Shown piece after piece: positions 1 through 4,879 of a stretch of 5,150 bases of DNA. A program made the translations under genes and the position numbers. The stretch is taken from positions 1-5,150 of the forward strand of contig JAPPHP010000277.1 of NCBI GenBank assembly GCA_028821035.1, in the 5' to 3' direction. Within the stretch, counting starts at the first letter, position 1. Each line of letters opens with the position of its first letter. This DNA is from Gammaproteobacteria bacterium (GTDB lineage Bacteria > Pseudomonadota > Gammaproteobacteria > Pseudomonadales > Azotimanducaceae). The notes under the pieces are model-generated. The model saw nothing but the letters and a program-made list of their open reading frames with translations, did no database searches and had not been told where the DNA came from.

Positions 1-613
1 CTCCGACGCTGACGATCAGCGACGGCACCACGAAGTCCTTCAGCATCTGGCGCAGCCGAAACTCGCTGGCCGCGAAGGGGAAGTTGACCGTCTGCAGAGA
101 CATGACGATGAACATGCACCACTCCACGTACTTGTCCAGGGTCACCCCTTCGCGCAGCCGCCCGTTGATGCGGGCGCGCTCGAAGGACGGGCGCGAGCAC
201 GCCAGCGCCGCATCGAACGCGACGGCCAGGGTCTCGTCGATGCGCTCGTAGAGCTGGGCGCTGTTGTTGGCGAACAGCACGCGGATGGCCGGCCGCCGGC
301 GGAGCTGGCGGATGAACCAGACGACGTCCTCGACGATCTGCTCCTCGAGATCCTCGTGCTCGTAGCGCTGCGTCTGGAAGTCTGTCATCACCGCGTCGAA
401 GTCGCGCGTCACCGCCTGTCGCAGGACGTCGTCGGCGTCCTTGAAATAGCGGTAGAACGTCGTGCGGCCGAGCCGGGCCCGCTTGATGATGGCGCTGACG
501 GTGGTGTTCTCCGCGCCCTGGCTCAGGTACAGCGCCACCGCCGTGTCGAGGATGACGCGACGGGTGTCTTCGGCGCGCGCCTGCAGGCGCCCGGTGCGCG
601 GACTGTCCGGCAT
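1..613 (-). CDS. TetR/AcrR-family transcriptional regulator (3' end outside window)
   Basis: This is a DNA-binding repressor of the TetR family, a dimer that usually leaves its operator when a small ligand binds. The reading frame stays open for 204 codons from an ATG at 613 and runs off the window at position 1, so the last residues and the stop are missing. Residues about 15-62 form the TetR helix-turn-helix domain: a first helix around RRVILDTAVALYL, then TTVSAIIKRARLGRTTFYRYF, with the hallmark TxFYxYFKD near residues 51-59. Residues about 70-204 are the mostly helical, poorly conserved ligand-binding domain. In-frame TGA and TAG codons lie just upstream and an AGG sits 8 bases before the ATG, which supports this start; a GTG two codons earlier is the only close alternative. 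The gene is divergent from the Rieske oxygenase gene at 784 and shares its control region, so it probably regulates that gene and itself. The ligand cannot be told from sequence. Confidence 0.9.
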   Translation of the reverse strand, partial: MPDSPRTGRLQARAEDTRRVILDTAVALYLSQGAENTTVSAIIKRARLGRTTFYRYFKDADDVLRQAVTRDFDAVMTDFQTQRYEHEDLEEQIVEDVVWFIRQLRRRPAIRVLFANNSAQLYERIDETLAVAFDAALACSRPSFERARINGRLREGVTLDKYVEWCMFIVMSLQTVNFPFAASEFRLRQMLKDFVVPSLIVSVG

Positions 614-703
614 GGCCACAACCTATCACAGACGCCGCCCGGCCTTGTCTCCCCGCAAAGCCCCAATCAGGGACAAAATATCAAAAAATATTCCGTTTAC
701 ACC

Positions 704-731
704 TTGAAATCGGTACATTTCTTCTTAACAT
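704..731 (+). promoter_or_regulatory. Candidate sigma70 promoter of the Rieske oxygenase gene
   Basis: TTGAAA at 704-709 (5 of 6 matches to the -35 consensus) is followed after 16 bases by TAACAT at 726-731 (4 of 6 matches to the -10). This would start transcription near 738 and leave a leader of about 45 bases before the ATG at 784. It is the best promoter match in the control region, but it is unproven. Confidence 0.5.
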
Positions 732-734
732 GTT
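727..734. promoter_or_regulatory. Palindrome over the -10: candidate TetR operator core
   Basis: AACATGTT is a perfect 8-bp palindrome that overlaps the proposed -10 box (726-731) of the oxygenase promoter. A repressor bound here would block RNA polymerase, which fits a TetR regulator encoded next door. The match does not extend past the 8 bp, while TetR operators are usually longer imperfect palindromes, so this may be only the core of the site or a chance occurrence. Confidence 0.35.
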
Positions 735-766
735 CCCTATATCGGGCGTCAGCGCCACGCCGCATC

Positions 767-773
767 GAGGGAG
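767..773 (+). promoter_or_regulatory. Ribosome binding site that fixes the Rieske gene start at 784
   Basis: GAGGGAG lies 10 bases before the ATG at 784. The earlier in-frame ATG at 730 has no comparable site, lies inside the proposed -10 region and would precede the likely transcription start. The residues it would add resemble no Rieske protein N-terminus. Confidence 0.7.
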
Positions 774-783
774 AAGTACGCAG

Positions 784-2004
784 ATGGGCGTCTCAGCCAG
801 GTCGACCAGGACCGTTCAGCGGCCCGGCACGGAAGCCGGGACGGACCGGCCGGACCTGCCGATGCCGTTCGGCTGGTTCGCGCTGGCGAGGACCATTGAT
901 CTCGCTCCCGGGGACGTCCGTCCGCTCTTCTTCTTCGGCGAGCATCTCGTGCTCTTTCGCACGGAGGACGGGGAAGCCCACGTCACCGCGGCCTTCTGTC
1001 CCCATCTCGGCGCGCATCTCGGGCACGGCGGGAAGGTCGAGGGCAACGCGCTGGTGTGTCCCTTCCACGGTTGGCGTTTCGACGGCGACGGCGCCTGCGT
1101 CGGCGTGCCGTACGCGCGTTCCATCCCGCCGCGCGCCACGGCCGGCGCGTGCCTGTGGAGCTACCCGGTGGTCGAACGCAACCGGATGATCTGGGCCTGG
1201 CATCACCCGAAGCGGGTGCCGCCGCGGTTCGAGCTCGACCCGGTGCCCGAACTCGACGACCCCGACTGGAGCGAACCCGACTGGTACGAATGGGAGGTGG
1301 ACACGCCCATCCAGGAGTCTGGCGAGAACGCCGTCGACGTCGCGCACTTCGTGACCGTGCACGGCGCCGCCGAGATGCCGGAGGCCAGGATCACGCTCAC
1401 CGGCCACCGCCGCGACACGCAGCTCACCTGTCCCGCCCCCGCGATCAACGAGGACGGCACGATCGACCTGACGCGCACCGAGCCGCTCGAACTCGTAACG
1501 CGCAACTGCGGCCCGGGCATGACCGTCCAGGCCTTCGAACTCGGGGCGCGCGCGGTGATGCTCGGGGCGGTCACGCCGATCACGGCCCAGCGCATGCTGC
1601 TGCGGTTCGCCTTCACCAAGCCTGTGAACGTCACCGCGCAACAGGACCTGCTCGCCAACGCACTCATCGGCGAGATCGTCCGGCAGGTGGAGCAGGACAT
1701 CCCGATCTGGGAGCACAAGACCTACCACGAGCGCCCGATCCTGTGCGACGGCGACGGCCCCATCGCCAAGTACCGCCGATGGTTCAGTCAGTTCTACGAC
1801 GAAAGCGACGCGGCCCCGCCCGCGAAGGCGGAAAGCCGAGTCCGCAACTGGCTCGAAACGCTACGGTCGAGGCTCGCCGAAGCCCCCGGCCTGTGTCGCG
1901 AGTGGTTCGCGGGCCCGGCCGGCGCCCGCGCCCTACCGGCGCGGCTACTTGTCCGGACGGACCGTTCCGCTCAGCCCGCCGCCGGGTCCAGACGGAGGAA
2001 GTGA
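784..2004 (+). CDS. Rieske [2Fe-2S] non-heme iron oxygenase, KshA-like terminal oxygenase
   Basis: This 406-residue protein is the oxygenase component of a ring-hydroxylating-type system. An N-terminal Rieske domain (about 28-130) carries the cluster ligands C72-x-H74 and C92-x2-H95 in FCPH and CPFHGW. The catalytic domain has the mononuclear iron motif D185-x2-H188-x4-H193, and D305 in EQDIPIWEHK is the likely third ligand. The segment QDIPIWEHK, then RPILCDGDGPI and RRWFSQFY (304-338), is typical of 3-ketosteroid 9-alpha-hydroxylase KshA and of DAF-36/Neverland-type sterol 7-desaturases. I infer a steroid, sterol or other polycyclic/terpenoid substrate, but the exact one is open. Residues after about 340 form an Ala/Arg-rich tail with several uncommon CTA and CTT codons and no visible domain. 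The partner ferredoxin reductase is not in the window. The gene is divergent from a TetR gene, and its last 34 bp overlap the convergent gene on the other strand. The enzyme should be cytoplasmic. Confidence 0.93.
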   Translation: MGVSARSTRTVQRPGTEAGTDRPDLPMPFGWFALARTIDLAPGDVRPLFFFGEHLVLFRTEDGEAHVTAAFCPHLGAHLGHGGKVEGNALVCPFHGWRFDGDGACVGVPYARSIPPRATAGACLWSYPVVERNRMIWAWHHPKRVPPRFELDPVPELDDPDWSEPDWYEWEVDTPIQESGENAVDVAHFVTVHGAAEMPEARITLTGHRRDTQLTCPAPAINEDGTIDLTRTEPLELVTRNCGPGMTVQAFELGARAVMLGAVTPITAQRMLLRFAFTKPVNVTAQQDLLANALIGEIVRQVEQDIPIWEHKTYHERPILCDGDGPIAKYRRWFSQFYDESDAAPPAKAESRVRNWLETLRSRLAEAPGLCREWFAGPAGARALPARLLVRTDRSAQPAAGSRRRK

Positions 2005-2381
2005 CGCGGCGCGAATCCCATGAGGATGCGCGCAACGATCGGGATCGGGTGCTCGGCCCGCACGCGGTCGTCCTCTTCCCCGGTCACCTCGACCGCCGTG
2101 TAGTCCAGCGTCTCATCGCCACGGGTGATCTGCACCGCCGGGTTCTCGAGCGCCCTGCGGTACCAGGCGCGCGGCCAGTGGTTGACCGCCACGTAGAACT
2201 GGCCGCCGCTGTCGAGACCTGACAGCACCCGGTCGTGCCCGGTACCGTCCGCGTCGAAGGTCGTGATGACCACGGTGTCGCCGCCGCCCTCCGGCTGGAA
2301 ATAGCCCAGCATCGACTCGAAGATGGCAACGATCGCGACCCACACGAGCAGCAGAATTCCGAGGATCTTGATGGCTCTCAT
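1971..2381 (-). CDS. Membrane-anchored nitroreductase/quinone reductase family (DUF385, Ddn-like) protein
   Basis: This 136-residue protein begins with one hydrophobic helix (about residues 4-22), which looks like a signal anchor. A small split-barrel domain follows. The features I recognise are the block VVITTFDADGTGHDRVLSGLD, then FYVAVNHWPRAWYRRALENPAVQI (62-85), where a Trp and an Ala-Leu-x-Asn-Pro motif match the flavin/deazaflavin-binding fold of the F420-dependent quinone reductase (Ddn) family. This part is followed by a conserved-looking HPIPIVARILMGFAPRHFLRLDP end. Family members reduce quinones or nitro compounds with F420, FMN or related cofactors; which one is used here is unknown. 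The ATG at 2381 is chosen because GGAGG stands 7 bases upstream. An in-frame ATG at 2462 would add 27 residues of no recognisable family character before the membrane helix. The gene is convergent with and overlaps the Rieske gene, and is divergent from the symporter gene. A redox link to the oxygenase is possible but unproven. Confidence 0.75.
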   Translation of the reverse strand: MRAIKILGILLLVWVAIVAIFESMLGYFQPEGGGDTVVITTFDADGTGHDRVLSGLDSGGQFYVAVNHWPRAWYRRALENPAVQITRGDETLDYTAVEVTGEEDDRVRAEHPIPIVARILMGFAPRHFLRLDPAAG

Positions 2382-2491
2382 CGGTTCCCCTCCGTCGTAA
2401 TCGAAGAACCTCCCGACGAGCTTAAGCGAGCGGAGGCTGTTGTTCCACGGGCAATCTCGCATACGCTAGAGAAAACTCGGGAAGTCTCCCC
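2382..2491. promoter_or_regulatory. Divergent intergenic region, DUF385-like gene / symporter gene
   Basis: These 110 bp must hold the promoters of both genes. On the + strand a weak candidate is TTGTTC (2440-2445), 16 bases, then TACGCT (2462-2467), which would start transcription about 18 bases before the symporter ATG. A short perfect palindrome, GCTTAAGC, lies at 2420-2427. The octamer ATACGCTA at 2461-2468 recurs just upstream of the toxin-antitoxin operon (4077-4084). No terminator, small gene or RNA motif is evident. Confidence 0.4.
2387..2393 (-). promoter_or_regulatory. Strong ribosome binding site for the DUF385-like gene
   Basis: Read on the minus strand this is GGAGGGG, with its GGAGG core 7 bases from the ATG at 2381. 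It is the best Shine-Dalgarno match in the window and decides the shorter start over the ATG at 2462. Confidence 0.75.
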
Positions 2492-4051
2492 ATGTCCCTG
2501 ATCCAGTGGTCCTGGTTGTTCCTCGCGCTCTACATCGGCGGCATGCTCGCCCTGGGGGTGGTCGGCCAGCGTCGCATCCAGCACGCCGACGATTTCGCCA
2601 CCGCGCGGGGTTCCTACGGCCCGTTTTTCCTGGCGCTGGCCTTCGCCGCCACCACGGCGAGCGGAGCGACCTTCCTCGGCGGGCCCGGCCTGGCCTACGA
2701 GTGGGGAGTGGCGAGCATCTGGAGCAAGTTCCTGTACCCGATGGGCGTCTACTTCGGCGTGCTCATCTCGATGCGGCTCATCGCGACGGCGGGCAACCGC
2801 TTCGGCAACCGCTCGATCCCGGAGTACCTCGGCGACCGGTACGGCTCCGAGGGGATCCGCGTGCTGGTGTCGGTGTTCTCCCTGGTGCTGTTCTTCTACC
2901 TCGCCGGGCAGCTCGTCTCCGGGCTCGTGATGTTCGAGACCATGCTCGGTCTGCCCGCGCCCTGGGCGCTCGGGATCACGACGTTCGTGCTGCTGCTCTA
3001 CGTCGTCCTCGGCGGCGCCCACGCCGACATCCTGACGGACGGGGCGCAGGGCTTCATGATGGTGATACTCGCGATCGTCGTGATCGTGCTGTTCCTGTTC
3101 GGGGTGGGCGTCGAGGGCGGGCTCGCGGGCGTGTTCCGGAACCTGAATGCCCAGGACGAGGACCTCGTCGGGCTCCTGAACACGGACACGCCGCTCTACC
3201 ACTCGTGGTGGGCGATCATCGCCATCCTGTTCGCGCACATCCCGCTCGGGCTGCTGCCGCACCTCGGCAACAAGCTCTGGGCGCTCAAGCAGACTTCCCA
3301 ACAGCGGAGTTTCATCAAGCTCGCGTTCGCGTTCGGGCTCACCCTCGGCATGATGGGCCTCGCCGGACTGCTGGCCCGGGCCATGCTCGGCGACGCGCTG
3401 TACGCCGAGGGAGAGACGCCGAACGCCGCGCTGCCGATGCTGTTCATCGAGCTGTTCCCCACCTGGCTCGCCGCGCTCATCGGCGTCGGGATCCTGGCCG
3501 CCATCATGTCCACGGCGGACGGGCTCGTCGTCTCCTCGTCGCAGATCATCGCGAACGACCTCTACCGGCGCTCCATCGCACCGCGCCTGCGCAAGGTGCC
3601 GGACGAGGCGACGCTCGACCGGCAGGTGCTGCAGATCAGCCGCGTCAGCACGGTCGTGGTGCTCCTGATCTGCATGGGAATGGCCTGGGCGCTGATCGAC
3701 GTGAACATCGCGCTCATCGTCTGGATCGGCAACGGCGGCATGATGGCTGCCTTCGCCGGACCACTCGTCGTCGGGGCGCTCTGGCGCGGCGTCACGCGCA
3801 GCGGCGCCTACGCGGGGCTCGTCAGCGGCTTCCTGACCTTCCTCGTGCTGCACATGCAGTTGCTGGACCCGGCCTGGTTCGGCACGGGCGTCCTGCACGA
3901 AGCGGTCGCCTGGCTGCACGGCGAGGGACCGAACCCGTTCTCCTGCGCCGCGATCGGCGAGGCGGTGTCCGTGGCGGTCACCTACACGGTCTCCAAGGCC
4001 ACGCAACCGCTGCCCGAGGCGCACGTGAAGGAGGTGTTCGGCAGCGCATGA
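2492..4051 (+). CDS. Sodium:solute symporter (SSS/SSF family, TC 2.A.21), PanF-like
   Basis: This 519-residue inner-membrane protein has about 13 hydrophobic segments, the usual topology and length of the SSS family, which couples uptake of an organic solute to Na+. The block AATTASGATFLGGPGLAYEWGVA (52-74) matches the substrate and sodium region of the second helix. GGAHADILTDGAQGFMM (174-190), PLGLLPHLGNKLW (251-263) and ILAAIMSTADGLVVSSSQIIANDLYRR (334-360) are further family blocks. S340 and T341 in MSTADG correspond to the Na2-site Ser/Thr of PutP. By alignment from memory, the PutP Asp55 position is Thr55 here, and the LPH and GGPG motifs are closer to the pantothenate carrier PanF than to PutP. 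The substrate cannot be assigned. The start is the ATG at 2492, with a modest GGGAAG upstream; no earlier start is needed to complete the first helix. The C-terminal 20 residues are hydrophilic and cytoplasmic in appearance. It is divergent from the DUF385-like gene and is followed after 62 bp by a toxin-antitoxin operon. Confidence 0.94.
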   Translation: MSLIQWSWLFLALYIGGMLALGVVGQRRIQHADDFATARGSYGPFFLALAFAATTASGATFLGGPGLAYEWGVASIWSKFLYPMGVYFGVLISMRLIATAGNRFGNRSIPEYLGDRYGSEGIRVLVSVFSLVLFFYLAGQLVSGLVMFETMLGLPAPWALGITTFVLLLYVVLGGAHADILTDGAQGFMMVILAIVVIVLFLFGVGVEGGLAGVFRNLNAQDEDLVGLLNTDTPLYHSWWAIIAILFAHIPLGLLPHLGNKLWALKQTSQQRSFIKLAFAFGLTLGMMGLAGLLARAMLGDALYAEGETPNAALPMLFIELFPTWLAALIGVGILAAIMSTADGLVVSSSQIIANDLYRRSIAPRLRKVPDEATLDRQVLQISRVSTVVVLLICMGMAWALIDVNIALIVWIGNGGMMAAFAGPLVVGALWRGVTRSGAYAGLVSGFLTFLVLHMQLLDPAWFGTGVLHEAVAWLHGEGPNPFSCAAIGEAVSVAVTYTVSKATQPLPEAHVKEVFGSA

Positions 4052-4083
4052 GGGCGACGCGACCTCCCCGGCCGTGATACGCT

Positions 4084-4102
4084 ACCGGTTATATTAACCG
4101 GT
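4084..4102. promoter_or_regulatory. Palindromic operator and -10 region of the toxin-antitoxin operon
   Basis: Arms ACCGGTTA and TAACCGGT (8 bp each, perfect) flank a 3-base centre, TAT. The palindrome contains TATATT (4090-4095), a 5 of 6 match to the -10 consensus, while no good -35 is visible 16-18 bases further up. Phd/YefM antitoxins repress their own operon by binding palindromes at the promoter, so this is the expected autoregulatory site. Transcription from this -10 would start near 4102, leaving a leader of about 12 bases with the ribosome site at 4104-4107. Confidence 0.7.
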
Positions 4103-4103
4103 T

Positions 4104-4107
4104 GGAG
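4104..4107 (+). promoter_or_regulatory. Ribosome binding site deciding the antitoxin start (GTG at 4114)
   Basis: GGAG lies 6 bases before GTG 4114. For the in-frame TTG at 4102 this site would lie inside the gene, and that TTG is itself the last base-pair arm of the operator palindrome. I therefore prefer the GTG. Confidence 0.6.
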
Positions 4108-4113
4108 ATCGAC

Positions 4114-4365
4114 GTGCGTCAGGTCGCGGCCACCGAGGCCAAGGCAAGGCTCGCGGAACTGCTCCGCGAGGTGGAGTACGGGGGAACCGTGGCAATCACG
4201 CGCCACGGCAGGACTGTGGCACACCTGACTCCACCACGCGACCAGGAGCGGGAGACACGGCAAGCGGCGGTGGCGCGGTTTCGAGCGTGGCGGGAGCGCC
4301 GGCGTCCCGTCGGCATGACGACCGACGAGATACTGGATCTCATCCGCGAGGGTCGCCGCTTTTGA
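4114..4365 (+). CDS. Type II antitoxin, Phd/YefM (prevent-host-death) family
   Basis: This 83-residue protein is the labile antitoxin that neutralises the downstream VapC-type toxin and represses its own operon. The N-terminal part VAATEAKARLAELLREVEYGGTVAITRHGRTVAHLTP (4-40) is the classic Phd/YefM DNA-binding and dimer fold, with the invariant-looking A-K-A-x-L-x-x-L-L core and the T-R-H-G-R turn followed by V-A-x-L. The C-terminal part, Arg-rich and ending in MTTDEILDLIREGRRF, is the flexible toxin-wrapping tail; its DEILDLIREGR helix is common in antitoxins paired with PIN toxins. The start chosen is GTG 4114, with GGAG six bases upstream. TTG 4102 would add four residues (MEID) but lies within the operator. 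The stop codon overlaps the toxin start, which implies coupled translation. The operator at 4084-4102 probably mediates autoregulation. Confidence 0.9.
   Translation: MRQVAATEAKARLAELLREVEYGGTVAITRHGRTVAHLTPPRDQERETRQAAVARFRAWRERRRPVGMTTDEILDLIREGRRF
4348..4352 (+). promoter_or_regulatory. Ribosome binding site supporting the TTG start of the toxin
   Basis: GAGGG inside the end of the antitoxin gene lies 9 bases before TTG 4362. It supports initiation at that codon, where the PIN domain begins, rather than at the in-frame ATG at 4287, deep within the antitoxin gene. Confidence 0.6.
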
Positions 4366-4787
4366 GCTTCGTCCTGGACGCTTCCGTGGTCGTGGCGTGG
4401 TTGCTGGAGGACGAGGACGATCCGGTCGCGCGCGTCGCCCTGGAGCGGCTCGACACGGAACCCGCCCTGGTCCCCCAAGCTTGGCATGTCGAGGTGCGTA
4501 GCGCGCTCCTCGGCGCGGAGCGTCGCGGCCGGCTGCGACCGGTCCAGGCGGACGATTGCCTGGGCCGCGCGAAGGAAATCCCGGTGCAGACGGACTCGTC
4601 ACCGGACCTCGACAGGGCATTCACACTGGCCCGGACCCGGAGACTCTCCGTTTACGACGCGCTCTACCTGGAGTTGGCGCTTCGCACTGGTACGCCGCTG
4701 GCCACCTTGGACCGCGCCCTCGCCGACGCCGCCCGCGCCGAGTCGCTGGCGCTTGTCCGAGGTCCCACTTCGCCTGACGGCGCGTAG
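4362..4787 (+). CDS. vapC: VapC-type PIN-domain ribonuclease toxin
   Basis: This 141-residue protein spans a complete PIN domain, the usual length for VapC. VapC toxins are Mg2+-dependent ribonucleases that cut tRNA or rRNA and stop growth when the antitoxin is lost. The four acidic active-site residues are visible: D6 in FVLDASVVVAWLL, E44 in WHVEVRSALL, D99 in SVYDALYLELA and D117 in TLDRAL. They look intact, so the toxin is probably active. I place the start at TTG 4362 because the PIN fold begins directly after it, GAGGG lies 9 bases upstream, and TTG overlaps the antitoxin TGA in the string TTGA. A start at ATG 4287 would add 25 residues with no PIN character, encoded in an overlapping frame of the antitoxin. 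Pairing of a Phd/YefM antitoxin with a VapC toxin is well known. The RNA target cannot be predicted from sequence. Confidence 0.92.
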   Translation: MSFVLDASVVVAWLLEDEDDPVARVALERLDTEPALVPQAWHVEVRSALLGAERRGRLRPVQADDCLGRAKEIPVQTDSSPDLDRAFTLARTRRLSVYDALYLELALRTGTPLATLDRALADAARAESLALVRGPTSPDGA

Positions 4788-4879
4788 GGTCCGCTGCACG
4801 CTACTTGCCCCCCGCCCGTAGGTGACAAGCGGCGGAACCGGATAGTAGGCTCCGGTCCTTTCCCCGCCACCGGCCAGCG
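4788..4879 (+). promoter_or_regulatory. Intergenic region before the desaturase gene, with a weak promoter candidate
   Basis: The 92 bp hold no gene. GTGACA (4822-4827, 5 of 6 to the -35 consensus) followed after 18 bases by TAGGCT (4846-4851, 3 of 6) is a possible promoter that would start transcription near 4858. No purine-rich ribosome site precedes the ATG at 4880. I see no terminator hairpin with a T run after the toxin gene. Confidence 0.35.

Larger units (their letters stand above)
614..783. promoter_or_regulatory. Divergent control region between the tetR-type gene and the Rieske oxygenase gene
   Basis: This 170-bp gap is the only markedly AT-rich stretch of the window, mainly 670-745, with long A/T runs on both strands. 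It must hold the promoters of both divergent genes and, by analogy with other TetR loci, the operator. On the + strand I see the promoter candidate described separately (704-731). Near 677-692 there is an inverted repeat of AATAT and ATATT with a 6-base spacer. On the minus strand a TTGATA (679-684) could act as a -35 for the regulator gene, but no good -10 lies at the right spacing. No RNA structure, riboswitch motif or small ORF is supported here. Confidence 0.65.

Noticed and set aside
730..783. N-terminal extension of the oxygenase to the ATG at 730
   Set aside because: That ATG overlaps the proposed -10 box and the palindrome and would lie upstream of the transcription start. The ATG at 784 has a GAGGGAG ribosome site.
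356..1189. A 277-codon + strand open frame spanning the TetR gene and the control region
   Set aside because: It runs antisense to the clear TetR helix-turn-helix gene, crosses the promoter region and then reads the oxygenase gene out of frame.
793..1728. A 311-codon open frame on the minus strand, opposite the oxygenase gene
   Set aside because: It has low-complexity Arg/Gly/Val/Asp composition and no motif, while the + strand frame carries all Rieske and iron ligands.
1908..1930. A G/C-rich hairpin with 7-bp arms (CGCGGGC and GCCCGCG), a possible terminator for the convergent genes
   Set aside because: It lies within the oxygenase coding sequence, has no T run on either strand, and such hairpins are common by chance in G/C-rich genes.
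1056..2222. A 388-codon + strand open frame overlapping the oxygenase gene
   Set aside because: It is an Arg/Ala-rich out-of-frame reading of the oxygenase gene, with no domain and no ribosome site.
2382..2462. N-terminal extension of the DUF385-like protein to the ATG at 2462
   Set aside because: The added 27 residues show no family resemblance, and the strong GGAGG site 7 bases before the ATG at 2381 marks the real start just before the membrane helix.
2378..4024. A 548-codon open frame on the minus strand, opposite the symporter gene
   Set aside because: The predicted protein is extremely rich in Arg, Asp, Glu, His and Gln without any domain, as expected for the antisense of a G/C-rich membrane protein gene. 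The + strand frame has clear SSS motifs.
2506..4077. A 523-codon + strand open frame overlapping the symporter gene
   Set aside because: It is an Arg-rich frame-shifted shadow of the symporter, with no hydrophobic segments and no motif.
3982..4620. A 212-codon open frame on the minus strand, opposite the toxin-antitoxin operon
   Set aside because: It is Pro/Arg-rich without any family signature, and the opposite strand encodes clear Phd and PIN domains.
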